This document shows positions 45,056 to 57,070 of a stretch of DNA of 64,000 bases, piece by piece. Under the pieces are notes generated by a model, which was given only the letters and a program-made list of their open reading frames with translations, was not told the origin of the DNA and did no database searches. This DNA comes from Anthoceros angustus (taxonomy: Eukaryota > Streptophyta > Anthocerotopsida > Anthocerotales > Anthocerotaceae): the NCBI GenBank assembly GCA_010909165.1, contig VJWM01000209.1:124001-188000 (forward strand), read 5' to 3'. The first letter of the stretch is position 1. Each line of letters begins with the position of its first letter. The position numbers and the translations under genes were made by a program.

Positions 45056-45960
45056 AGATTTCGACTTTCGTCGACATCAGGATGAGATGAAGAAGCGGAA
45101 TACCTCAAACGATTGCCACCTCGTGGAAGTGTGCACTCCATCAACCTCGTGTTCGCTTTCATTGCCGCCTCGCAAACCGATATGACATCCGAAGTTAGAG
45201 CTCGCACCTTGCTTCGACGAGCCGGCCGCAAGACGCTTAACCCGAAACAGCTTTTGAAGGAAGACATCCCGAGCGAAGTTGCGGGTGAAGTGGAGCGACC
45301 ACGATGGCAAATGCTTGAGCGCACTGCCGGGCCAAGATGGGATGAGGAGCATGACGTTGTGATGTGGGCTTAAAAGGGTGTGGTAGGATTGGCAGTTCCG
45401 CAGATCCAAGGTTGGTGGGAAGCTCGCCATTCTAAGAAGGAGGTTGACAGACTGTGGTGTGTGGCTTTTCCAACACAAGATCCCTTCGTGATACGTAATC
45501 ATTGCCACCATTTCATCAGATATGCCGATCATTCTAATGATTTGGCGATCTTCCATGTCATGGAAGCATGTGATTTGATTGTGAAGTGTTGTCATGACGG
45601 CAGAGGGAAAGGGCATGCTTTGGTTGTTGGGGCAACTCTTGCCTTTGTGTTTACGCCACAGACTTCAGTCCGTTGGAGGTGCAAGTCCGCCGCCTTTCAA
45701 GTCGGATTTTCTCTTGGTTAGCTTTGCAGGGCCATCGATGGCACGATCGCACGCATTTGCCCGTGATATGGAGGCACTTGGTGGTTTACATTTCAATGAA
45801 GCTCGTGACATCCAAAGGATCGTGGGTTTACATGTCTTTTCCAATAGCAATCCCACCGAGAAGGCACCGTGTAAATGAACCACCCCGGCCTTCTCCCATC
45901 CGGCTAACCGGACGTGGTCGGGCAAACGTGAATGGCCCGGTTTTGTGGTCACTGATCGGT
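45056..45960. other. Unassigned stretch with long ORFs on both strands
   Basis: A 179-codon minus frame (45,077-45,616) and an 86-codon plus frame (45,113-45,373, NLVFAFIAASQ) overlap. The minus frame lies downstream of the TNP2 remnant and could be its degraded 3' part, but I see no conserved motif in it. Confidence 0.3.
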
Positions 45961-46189
45961 ACACCTTCCTTCCTTGTGTCCACGCCATGAAACCGCCATG
46001 TCTTCTTCCATAGACTTTGGGTTTGAAGATACGCCACACAAAACCACTTGATTTGGAGGACAAAGGCACAAAAGTCTCGCCGAAAGTCACATCCAGAATC
46101 TGTTCAACCTGGCCGAAAAACTGAACAGGTTGGTCTTCCATGTCAAAGGTCCCAAAACCCAATCGTCTATGTGGAGCGACGCAGGTCAC
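45960..46189 (-). pseudogene. DUF4216-like tail of CACTA transposase
   Basis: On the minus strand FGQVEQILDVTFGETFVPL and then, across a frame change, WFCVAYL-like and FMAWTQGRK words follow each other. Plant CACTA TNP2 proteins carry a DUF4216 domain with a Y/F-G-x-V/I-x-x-I-x-x-x-x-F pattern near the C-terminus. The position downstream of the RWMYP segment on the same strand fits. Frame breaks are present. Confidence 0.5.
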
Positions 46190-46353
46190 CGGCTATGGTG
46201 CGGTAATGGTACCCCATTGTCTCCAACCCCTCAGAATCGCTGACCCGCTTACGCCCGCTCACCATGGCCCCAATATCGCTGTACTGCTCTGTGGATTGCT
46301 AACGCCGCCCGGACACACCCACTGAGGAAAGTGGCCCTGTTGTCCTCTCAAGA

Positions 46354-47020
46354 TCAAACTCCATTCGAATCCCATCCAAAGTTTCCGAATGGGCGAAATG
46401 CCGCATACGCTTTTGCTCCACGGTCAGTTAGGGTTCCGGGTTGCGCTCGATGGACGCCCGCATCCCGCCCATCGATGTACGCTGAACAAATGAGCTCGAG
46501 CTGGATTCCTTGCCGCCAGTAGTCCCGCATAAAACATGCTCTCCATTGCAAGTACCCGGTGGCCATACTTCCTTCGGGCCGGGCTCATGGATTGATTGCT
46601 TCAAGACATTCATATGCCGCCGAGCAGGGTACATCCATCGAACATGCACCTGCGGCGTGGCAACTTCATCTAGCGGTGGATAAAGAGGTGCCGCATCGGA
46701 TTCCAAAACACTAAGGGTAATACCGCCCAAGGCCACCATTGTATCCACAACTGAGCATCGCAGGGATTTCGGGGCTTGATTGCCTTGACAAATCCATCGG
46801 TAGATGGAGCTCACCAGATGAAGGCTTTGTACTCGGCCTCTCAAACGGTGGCATGAGTGCAATAGGAAAATAAAATTGGAGGAGCAAGTGCCGTGACTTT
46901 TCACCGCGGATCATGGTTTCCCCACCAAAGAGGTTGCAAGGTTGGACCCAAATGCCGTTGGTGGTTTGATCCTCGTGATACCCGCTTTCACGGCCTGTAA
47001 GTCATTTTTGCTCAATGTGT
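46354..47020 (-). pseudogene. CACTA TNP2 transposase, C-terminal part (DUF4218-like)
   Basis: The minus-strand frames contain GSNLATSLVG (about 46,930), GEKSRHLLLQFYFPIALMPP (46,850-46,910), LDEVATPQVHVRWMYPARRH and MNVLKQSIHEPG (46,600-46,680), then a shifted GYLQWRACFM. These correspond in order to the plant TNP2 segment with an S-N-x-x-S-L-V word, a K-S-H-D-C-H word, then V-x-x-R-W-M-Y-P-x-E-R and L-K. The order and strand match the N-terminal copies at 47.6-53.2 kb. Confidence 0.75.
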
Positions 47021-47579
47021 ATGGACGATGGGGAGGTGGGCCTCACCCGTCATCCGTAATTGTGCCACCACGCTTGAGGCCACATTCATAAGGTCAATCG
47101 GCATTGTGGGTGTCCCATTTGCCACTCCATATGTTCCAAAAGCCCGGCTTGTTAACTTCCGTGCATCACGCCTTTCACCACAACTTCTAATAGCCGCAAG
47201 TAGGGCAGCATTTTAACGAAAGCCGAAGGCCGACACCCCATGACATGTAGCCTGCCCGCCACCCGGTCGACATCCCAAGCATCCATCTGGCCAATGATGT
47301 CCCGCACGGTTCGAAGGGGCGCCGAATATCACTTGCATTGTCGAAAAACTCACGGTGGTCATGCCGCCGTCAGACGGCAGGGCACCATCTGCGTGCCCAT
47401 CGCAATGACTTTCTCCAAAGCCCGGACCATCTAGCTTCCGCCCTCAGCCCACACAACAACGATACCTCTCACTTGTGTAAAGCGCCCGAGTCCGTGGTAG
47501 TCACATGTCGGAAGCGGCAAACTGTGGATGAAAAAGCGACCCGGTCGACACGCCTTTGGAATGATCGCAAGGGACACCC

Positions 47580-48605
47580 ACCTATTGTCGCCACCTCCTC
47601 CAACAAAGGTTGAGATACACATCCATATTCTTGACCTGCTGCCCCGGATGATTAAAGGCATAAGAATCACCGCTTTTGTCGTGAGCCAAGGAGGAAAATT
47701 GTGGATGAAAATGAGAACAGCCGATGGAGTACGAGGAAGAACGATGGCTTGGATTGAAGCCGTCAGAGATACCGAGATGGAAGATTTTGGCCTTCCGCAT
47801 CAAGGCACTTACACTATCCAAGGCCTCGCCAAAGCGGTGTGTGTCGCCATTATCCGACTTGACCATCGGTGCTCCTATGGTCCTTCCACCATACGCTCAC
47901 GCGGCCGCTGAAGAGCACGCATACATTCGGCGGAGGCGATCCGCCAGCGAAATAAAACATTGTCTTCCGCTAAATAGGTTGCCCAGCTGGCACCTCGCGA
48001 TATCCGGCTCGTCATAAACGTGGCAAGAGGTCTCTAATGCCCTCGTGCCCCAAAACAAGGAACAGCCCAACACAGCATCAATTCAGACGCTACATCGCCC
48101 GACGTGTAGCATCATCTACGGACATCCGACCTTGCCTTCGCATATCGCTGGTCTTCGCAACACCGACGAAGAAAGGAGGTCAAGATTGCGACATGGCGTA
48201 GTCGGATATCTTATACCGGTCTTGGATGTTAAGGAATGCTGTGGCAAATGGACCACCATGCATGGATTCTCCGCCCGAGATCGACCATAAGGGTTTGGCA
48301 GCCTCCTCCTCCAAATTGGATTGTCCCTCACGAAAGCAATCGCTATGAAGTCTTGCATCAACTGCAAGCGCCTCCCCGGAATCCTGCACACTCCGCCCCG
48401 CCACGGTATGTCCGGCAATGGTACTTCATCAACAAACTCGGCCGCAGACGCACAAGCCCCAACCGGAGGGGCGGAGTGGCCTGACACGAGCCCCAACCCC
48501 GCCTGCCTACCGTGGATGCACATAGGCTGGACACCTCGATCTACTCCGATTTCGACGGCGGCCTCGAGACAAGCAAACAATATTGCCCCGCCTCGTGATT
48601 TGCCA
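47580..48605 (-). pseudogene. TNP2 transposase N-terminal unit, copy P1
   Basis: This is the unit adjoining the C-terminal part. On the minus strand it shows MHGGPFATAFLNIQDRYKIS, then an SALMRKAKIF-like stretch, an SSSYSIGCSHFHPQFSSLAH word and NMDVYLNLCW (47,600-47,640). NMDVYL corresponds to the conserved N-D-I-D-V-Y-L word of TNP2. A 219-codon minus frame (48,116-48,775) runs across the P1/P2 junction, so it is a chimera of two units. Confidence 0.7.
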
Positions 48606-50384
48606 AGAGCCAAGGAGGAAAATTGTGGATGAAAATGAGAACAGCCGATGGAGTACGAGGAAGAACGATGGCTTGGATTGAAGCCCAGAGATAGAGCGAA
48701 GATTTCGGTCTTCCGCATCAAGGCACTTACACTATCCAAGGCCTCGCCAAAGTGGTGTGTCGCCATTATCCGCACTTGACCATCGGTGCTCCTATGGTCC
48801 TTCCACCATATCGTTCACGTGGCCGTTGAAGAGCACGCATACATTCGGCGGAGGCGATCCGCCAGCGAAATAAAACATTGTCTAAATAGGTTGCCTGGCA
48901 CCTCGCGATATCCGGGCTCGCAAACGTGGCAAGAGGTCTCTAATGCCCTCGTGCCCCAAAACAAGGAACGCCCAACACAGCATCAATTCAGACGCTACAT
49001 CGCCCGACGTGTAGCATCATCTACGGACATCCGACCTTGCCTTCGCATATCGCTTGGTCTCGGCAACACCGACGAAGAAAGGAGGTCAAGATTGCGACAT
49101 GGCAGAGTCGGATATCTTATACCGGTCTTGGATGTTAAGGAATGCTGCGCGCGATGGACTATGCATGGATTCCTCCGCCCGAGATCGACCATAAGGGTTT
49201 GGCTCCTCCTCCAAATTGGATTGTCCTCTCCGAGCACATGAAGTCTTGCATCAACTGCAAGCGCCCGCCGAATTGCACGCCCGCCATCGGTATGTCCGCA
49301 ATGGTACTTCATCAACAAACTCCGGCCGCAGACGCACAAGCCCCAACCGGGCGAGGGCTCAGACACGAGCCCCAACCCCGCCTGCTTTTACCGTGGATGC
49401 ACATAGGCCGGACACCTCGATCTACTCGATTGACGGCTACCGAGACAAGCAAACAATATTGTCCCGCCCCATTTGACGGTTTACGCCAAGAGCGCCAAGG
49501 CGATTGGCGCCACCGACATATCGCCTCACTGGCAAGCGCGCCCATGAACGGACGTGTGACGGGGTCATGACGTCCGCTGGATGGGGTGTGTGTTCCTTCG
49601 CAACTGTGGCAATTGTGCATGACCCGAGGTATTTGACTTGCTGGTAAGGAGGATCCATAGCACCTCACCCGATGCCCGCTATGGCGGAGTTGCGCAAAGG
49701 CCTTAAGTAGCAAAGAGGAGTTCACAGAGAAGGTGGTGAGAGTCCCCGCCACAACTAAGGTACGCCTGGAGACGCGGGTCCTCTCCGCCGGCCGCTGGAG
49801 GCAGCAACAACGGACGCTGGGAATGGTGTCAGGCCATCCTCTCCCACTAAAGGCACGCCCAGTGATCGTAAACATGGTTACCGCTTGGCCTCGACAATGG
49901 TCACACACTAACCCCGCTGAGTCGACAAGATCGCGAACGGGAAGGCCAACCCGGTAGATGCCGACACACAATCAATAACCCCCACCGTAACTGGAGTATT
50001 GACCTGATGGAATCCAAAGATTAGTATGAGGCCCAATGACAGAGGAAACACGAGGAATACATCCGTCATAAACACCCTGTACCAAGATGCACAATGTCAT
50101 TTGCCACCGACTTTATTACATTCTTTAATGACTAAGTGATGCGCATCATTTCCTCGCTTGTCATAAACCGGCCCCGCTTTTGTAGTAGTGGTGTGACATT
50201 GCAAAAGAACCCCGTCCATGGTTAGGGACTTCTGGGTTTTGGAAGGATAGACGCACCTGCATGTGTATGCCCGGATCACAAAACAGCTCCATACACATTT
50301 CGACATCTACAACAAGTATTTGCACACCGCGACGCCATGCCCAAAAGGGAGGCTTGATGATTTGTACGCCTATTCAGCTATGGG
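48606..50384 (-). pseudogene. TNP2 transposase N-terminal unit, copy P2
   Basis: Same minus-strand content as P4 with more frame damage: HSLTSKTGIRYP, ALMRKTEIFALSLGFNPS and HRSSSYSIGCSHFHPQ. Its coding half is indistinguishable from P3. The distal part includes the CACTA-like end at 50,177-50,190. Confidence 0.65.
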
Positions 50385-52349
50385 ACACCCACAAGGTCGC
50401 CACCCTCCAACAAAGGTTGGAGATACACATCCATATTCTTTAATTGCTTCGCCCCGGATGATTAAAGGCATAAGAATCACCGCTTTTGTCGTGAGCCAAG
50501 GAGGAAAATTGTGGATGAAAATGAGAACAGCCGATGGAGTACGAGGAAGAACGATGGCTTGGATTGAAGCCCAGAGATAGAGCGAAGATTTCGGTCTTCC
50601 GCATCAAGGCACTTACACTATCCAAGGCCTCGCCAAAGTGGTGTGTCGCCATTATCCGCACTTGACCATCGGTGCTCCTATGGTCCTTCCACCATATCGT
50701 TCACGTGGCCGTTGAAGAGCACGCATACATTCGGCGGAGGCGATCCGCCAGCGAAATAAAACATTGTCTAAATAGGTTGCCTGGCACCTCGCGATATCCG
50801 GGCTCGCAAACGTGGCAAGAGGTCTCTAATGCCCTCGTGCCCCAAAACAAGGAACGCCCAACACAGCATCAATTCAGACGCTACATCGCCCGACGTGTAG
50901 CATCATCTACGGACATCCGACCTTGCCTTCGCATATCGCTTGGTCTCGGCAACACCGACGAAGAAAGGAGGTCAAGATTGCGACATGGCAGAGTCGGATA
51001 TCTTATACCGGTCTTGGATGTTAAGGAATGCTGCGCGCGATGGACTATGCATGGATTCCTCCGCCCGAGATCGACCATAAGGGTTTGGCTCCTCCTCCAA
51101 ATTGGATTGTCCTCTCCGAGCACATGAAGTCTTGCATCAACTGCAAGCGCCCGCCGAATTGCACGCCCGCCATCGGTATGTCCGCAATGGTACTTCATCA
51201 ACAAACTCCGGCCGCAGACGCACAAGCCCCAACCGGGCGAGGGCTCAGACACGAGCCCCAACCCCGCCTGCTTTTACCGTGGATGCACATAGGCCGGACA
51301 CCTCGATCTACTCGATTGACGGCTACCGAGACAAGCAAACAATATTGTCCCGCCCCATTTGACGGTTTACGCCAAGAGCGCCAAGGCGATTGCGCTATCG
51401 ACATACCGCCTCACCTCAAGCGCGCTACCATGAACGGACGTGACGGCCGCGACGTCCGCATGATGGGGTGTGTGGTTCCTTCGCAACTGTGGCAATTGGC
51501 ATGACCCGAGGTATTTGACGCTGGTGTAAGGAGGATCCATAGCACCTCACCCGATGCCCGCTATGGCGGAGTTGGGTGGCCTTTGCGAGTAAAAGAGGAG
51601 TTCACAGAAGGTGGTGAGAGTCCCCGCCACAACTAAGGTACACGCCGGAGAGACGTTGGGTCCTCCCGGCCGCCGTTGGAGGCAACAACGGACGCTGGGA
51701 ATGGTGTCGTGGCCATCCTCTCCCACTAAAGGCACGCCTGCAGTGATCGTAAACATGGTTACCGCTTGGCCTCGACAATGGTCGACACTAACCCCGCTGA
51801 GTCGACAAGATCGCGAACGGGAAGGCCAACTCAGACAGCATACACAATCGCGAACCCCCACCGTAACTGGAGTATTGTGATGGAATCCAAAGATTAGTAT
51901 GAGGCCCAATGGAGGAAACACGAGGAATACATCTCATAAACACCGTGTACCGCATGCACAATGTCATTTGCCACCGAATTTACATTCTTTAATGACTAAG
52001 TGATGCGCATCATTTCCTCGCTTGTCATAAACCGTCCTGCTTTTGTAGTAGTGGTGTGACATTGCAAAAGAACCCCGCCCCATGGTTAGGGACTTCTGGG
52101 TTTTGGAACGTTGACACGAGACGACTGTGCATGCCCGGATCACAAAATGTGCCCATACACATTTCGACATCTACAACAAGTATTTGCACACCGCGACGCC
52201 ATGCCCAAAAGCGGAGGCTTGATGATTTGTACGCCTATTCGTGCTAGGGACACTTCGCCTTCGAATCGATGTAATCGGAACACCGACAATTGGAATCCCT
52301 CACATTTAAGAACAGCCAATATCGGGTCCTCATATTGCCTTTGCCCAAA
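50385..52349 (-). pseudogene. TNP2 transposase N-terminal unit, copy P3
   Basis: Minus-strand frames (50,440-50,661 and 50,881-51,261) repeat P2. The unit begins after a junction near 50,384 (TATGGGA/CACCCACAAGG), where about 100 bp present at the start of P1 and P4 are missing. Confidence 0.65.
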
Positions 52350-54375
52350 AGCGACCCGGTCGACACGTCAAATCGCAAGGGACACCCACAAGGTCGCCAG
52401 CCTCCAACAAAGGTTGGAGATACACATCCATATTCTTGACCTGCTTCCCGGATGATTAAAGGCATAAGAATCACCGCTTTTGTCGTGAGCCAAGGAGGAA
52501 AATTGTGGATGAAAATGAGAACAGCCGATGGAGTACGAGGAAGAACGATGGCTTGGATTGAAGCCGTCAGAGATACCGAGAGCGAAGATTTCGGCCTGCA
52601 TCAAGGCACTTACACTATCCAAGGCCTGCCAGGCGGGTGTGTTGGCCATTATCCGCACTTGACCATCGGTGCTCCTATGGTCCTTCCACCATATCAGTTC
52701 ACGTGCTGTTGAAGAGCACGCATACATTCGGCGGAGGCGATCCGCCAGTGGGAAATAAAACATTGTCTTCCGCGAAATAGGTTGCCCAGTGGCATCCTCG
52801 CGATATCTGGGCTCGCCGCAAACGTGGCAAGAGGTCTCTAATGCCCTCGTGCCCCAAAACAAGGAACAGTCTCCAACACAGGCATCAATTCGTACGCTAC
52901 ACTGCCCGACGTGTAGCATCATCTTACGGACATCCGACCTTGCCTTCGGCATACTGTTGGTCTTCGGCAACACCGACGAAGAAAGGAGGCTGAAGATTGC
53001 GGACATGGCAGAGTCGGATATCTTATACCGGTCTTGGATGTTAAGGAATGCCAGGGCAGCGGACAGTCGACTATGCATGGATTCCTCTGGCCCGGAGACT
53101 GACCATAAGGGTTTGGCAGCCTCCTCCTCCAAATTGGATTGTCCTCCGGCCGAGCCGCTATGAAGTCTTGCATCAACTGCAAGCGCTCCGCCGAACCCGA
53201 CCCGCCTCCGCCACGGTATGTCCGCAATGGTACTTCATCAACAAACTCCGGCCGCAGACGCACAAGCCCCAACCGGAGGGGCGGAGTGGCCTGACACGAG
53301 CCCCAACCCCGCCTGCCTACCGTGGATGCACATAGGCTGGACACCTCGATCTACTCGATTTACGGCGCTACCGAGACAAGCAAACAATATTGTCCCCCCT
53401 CATTTGCCTACGCCAAGAGCGCCAAGGCGATTGCGCTATCGGGACATCGCCTCACCTCAAGCAGCATGATGAACGGACGTGACGTCACATGGATGGGGTG
53501 TGTTCCTTCGCAACTGTGGCAATTGCGTATGACCCGAGGTATTTGACGGTGTAAGGAGAGGATCCATAGCACCTCACCCGATGCTGCTATGGCGGAGTTG
53601 GCGCGTCCTTGCGAGTAAAAGAGGAGTTCACAGAAGGTGGTGAGAGTCCCCGCCACAACTAAGGTACTGGAGAGACGTTGGGTCCTCCGGGTTGGAGGCA
53701 ACAACGGACGTTGGGAATGGTGTCGGGCCATCCTCTCCCACTAAAGGCACGCCCGCAGCGATCGTAAACATGGTTACCGCTTGGCCTCGACAATGGTCAG
53801 ACACTAACCCCGCTGAGTCGACACCGCGAACGGGAAGGCCAACCTGCAGACACACACAATCGCGAACCCCCACCGAATCGAGTATTGACTGGATGGAATC
53901 CAAAGATTAGTAGGAGGCCCAATGACGAGGAAACACGAGGAATACATCATAAACACCTGATGTACCAGATGCACAATGTCATTTGCCACCTAATTTACAT
54001 TCTTTAATGACGTAAGTGATGCGCATAGCTCGCTATTTCCTCGCTTGGTCATAAACCGGCCCCGCTTTTGTAGTAGTGGTGTGACATTGCAAAAGAACCC
54101 CGTCCATGGTTAGGGACTTCTGGGTTTTGGAACGTTGACACAGACACGTACTGTATGCCCGGATCACAAAATGTGCCCATACACATTTCCTCGACATCTA
54201 CAACAAGTATTTGCACACCGCGACGCCATGCCCAAAAGCGGGAGGCTTGATGATTTGTACGCCTATTCAAAGCTATGGGACACTTCGTCAATCGATGTGT
54301 AATCCGGAACACCGACAATTGGAATCCTCACATTTAAGAATGCCAATATCGGGTCCTCATGTGCCCCAAAAGGCA
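52350..54375 (-). pseudogene. TNP2 transposase N-terminal unit, copy P4 (best preserved)
   Basis: A 254-codon minus frame (52,368-53,132) contains, in order: NIQDRYKISDSAMSAIFSLL; LPKTNSMPKA; CVGDCSLFWG; SCHVCGEPRY; KTMFYFPLADRLRRMYA; ARELIWWKDH; GISDGFNPSHRSSSYS. This is the plant CACTA Transposase_21/TNP2 signature: two cysteine pairs, then F-P-L-x-x-R-L-R-R-M, W, and D-G-F-N-P with S-S-S-Y-S. The expected GH or HPADS-like words are partly altered. TNP2 excises and integrates CACTA elements by binding their ends. No start codon could be fixed. Being furthest upstream, it would be the first exon block of the gene. Confidence 0.8.
54065..54078 (-). repeat. CACTA-like element terminus (P4); also at 52,040-52,053 and 50,177-50,190
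   Basis: Read on the minus strand, each site is CACTACTACAAAAG or nearly so, followed by GGGGCCGG or GGACGG and TTTATGAC. CACTA elements end in CACTA and often CACTACTACAAAA. The site lies about 0.9 kb upstream of the TNP2 frame on the correct strand. The partner end (same sequence on the plus strand, left of 45 kb) was not found. Confidence 0.45.
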
Positions 54376-54440
54376 TTTAAAGGAATTGGAAGGTAAGCTA
54401 GCTCCATGGAGTGCTATCGAAACCCTATAGCTTCCCGGAG

Positions 54441-57063
54441 ATCACGGGTGGCACTCCGATCCACACGTGGCCTCCTTGCCACCTGCGGCGTGAAACAAAG
54501 TGCGAGACATGCTGCTGTGGCGGGCTGTTGTCTAGCGGACCGTGCTGGGAGTAGATAATCACATATCATGTGCCGGATGCGATAAGAGTCGAGCCCAATC
54601 GCCAGGGCAAATGCTCATGTCGGCACCGCCTAATGTCTCTGGACCCCAAGGCGCCGAGAAAAGACAATCGCAACAACGCAAACGCCGGGCCCATATCATG
54701 GCGCCTCCTCCATATTCCATGACGTTGCTTCATCGATACGATAGCGAATAGTCGTGAGTTGCCACATCGGTGAGAACTTTGGAGGTCTTCCTCGAGCGGA
54801 GATGCAATGTCGGTGATTACAGCTTGTCGGCGCTTGGGTGCAGCCTCTCAGAAAAAAACCGCCTCGGCTCCCAAAGGGGAGCCTCCTCCTCCACCATCGG
54901 AAATAATGGAATGAGCGTTGATGCGCGGATATTGCAAACTAAATGCACAAGTGGTCGCAGACGCGACATGGTCAAAGCACGACAACCATACCTACCGAGG
55001 ATCGGCAGACTGTCCATATGGGGGGTGGGGGGTGAAATGACGCACGAGATGCCACCTCATAAGTCTCGTGATATGTACAATTTCTCAGAACACCCCGCAA
55101 GCGAGGCGGAGCGCTCAAAGTGGGGCCCGGCACTAAAGACGCCACCGATGGTTGGGTGACCACGATGCATCTATTCTCCGGTGGAGTAGACATGTCGATG
55201 TGGCTGGCAGCTCGATGCAGCACAAGCATGGAAATTCTCGATAACGCCGCCAAAACAAAGCAGCATACTAAACTGAATTGGTGAATTTAATATGACCAAT
55301 TTTGACCCTCCAAACCTAACAACCCCTCCCCGAATCACGGGTGGCACTCCGATCCACACGTGGCCTCCTGCCACGGCGTGAAACAAAGTGCCGCATGCGG
55401 CGGAGCTGCTGTCACAACGGACCAGCTGAAAGTAGATAATCACATATCATGTGCCGGATGCGACAAGAGTCGAGCTCCAATCACGGCCGGGCAAATGCTC
55501 ATGTCGGCACCGCCTAATGTCTCTGGACCCCAAGGCGCCGAGAAAAGACAATCGCAACAACGCAAACGCCGGGCCCATATCATGGCGCCTCCTCCATATT
55601 CCATGACGTTGCTTCATCGATACGATAGCGAATAGTCGTGAGTTGCCACATCGGTGAGAACTTTGGAGGTCTTCCTCGAGCGGAGATGCAATGTCGGTGA
55701 TTACAGCTTGTCGGCGCTTGGGTGCAGCCTCTCAGAAAAAAACCGCCTCGGCTCCCAAAGGGGAGCCTCCTCCACCATCGGAAATAATGGAATGAGCGTT
55801 GATGCGCGGATATTGCAAACTAAATGCACAAGTGGTCGTGACGCGACATGGTCAAAGCACGACAACCATACCTACCGAGGATCGGCAGACTGTCCATATG
55901 GGGGGTGGGGGGTGAAATGACGCACGAGATGCCACCTCATAAGTCTCGTGATATGTACAATTTCTCAGAACACCCCGCAAGCGAGGCGGAGCGCTCAAAG
56001 TGGGGCCCGGCACTAAAGACGCCACCGATGGTTGGGTGACCACGATGCATCTATTCTCCGGTGGAGTAGACATGTCGATGTGGCTGGCAGCTCGATGCAG
56101 CACAAGCATGGAAATTCTCGATAACGCCGCCAAAACAAAGCAGCATACTAAACTGAATTGGTGAATTTAATATGACCAATTTTGACCTCCAAACCTAACA
56201 ACCCCTCCCCGAATCCACGGGTGGCACTCCGATCCACACGTGGCCTCCTGCCACGGCGTGAAACAAAGTGCCGCATGCGGCGGAGCTGCTGTCACAACGG
56301 ACCAGCTGAAAGTAGATAATCACATATCATGTGCCGGATGCGACAAGAGTCGAGCTCCAATCACGGCCGGGCAAATGCTCATGTCGGCACCGCCTAATGT
56401 CTCTGGACCCCAAGGCGCCGAGAAAAGACAATCGCAACAACGCAAACGCCGGGCCCATATCATGGCGCCTCCTCCATATTCCATGACGTTGCTTCATCAC
56501 CGAGAAGCGGACGGGTCGTCGGGGCGTTGCCACATCCTGGAGAACTTTGGAGGTCTTCCTCGAGCGGAGATGCAATGTCGGTGATTGCAACTGGCGGCCA
56601 TGCGCCTCAAAAAAGGCCGCCTCGGCTCCCAAAGGGGAGCCTCCACCATCGGAAATAATGGAATGAGCGTTGATGCGCGGATATTGCAAACTAAATGCAC
56701 AAGTGGTCAGACGCGACATGGTCAAAGCACGACAACCATACCTACCGAGGATCGGCACTGCCCATATGGGGGGTGGGGGTGAAATGACGCACGAGATGCC
56801 ACCTCATAAGTCTCGTGATATGTACAATTTCTCAGAACAAGGCCTGCAAGTGAGGCAAGTGGAGCGTTCAAAGTGGGGCCCGGCACTAAAGACGCCACCG
56901 ATGGTTCATTGACCACGATGCATCTATTCTCCGGTGGAGTAGACATGTCGATGTGGCTGGCAGCTCGATCCGCACAAGCATGGAAATTTCGATAACGTAC
57001 AAAACAAAGGTATACTTATCAAACCGAATGGTGAATTTAATATGACCAATTTTGACCTCCAAA
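54441..57063. repeat. Tandem array D9, three copies (893, 879 and about 850 bp)
   Basis: Units start with ATC(C)ACGGGTGGCACTCCGA at 54,441, 55,334 and 56,213. They contain the plus-strand peptide stretches NHISCAGCDKSRA, GAEKRQSQQRKRRAH and MTHEMPPHKSRDMYNFSE in varying frames. Copies one and two are nearly identical through most of their length. Copy three has a replaced block near 56,500-56,620. A CCT triplet run shortens by one triplet per copy. I do not recognise the protein, and the strand is uncertain. Confidence 0.9.
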
Positions 57064-57070
57064 CCCCAAG

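Larger units (their letters stand above)
47530..54375. repeat. Tandem array D8: TNP2 N-terminal unit, four copies
   Basis: The anchor GAGCCAAGGAGGAAAATTGT occurs at 47,683, 48,606, 50,493 and 52,487, giving spacings of 923, 1,887 and 1,994 bp. The first unit is short (to 48,605); the other three extend about 1.9 kb, past a CACTA-like terminus. Units 2 and 3 share about 897 bp with no difference that I could find (48,606-49,503 and 50,493-51,389). Elsewhere copies differ mostly by indels of 1 to 10 bp. Confidence 0.9.
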
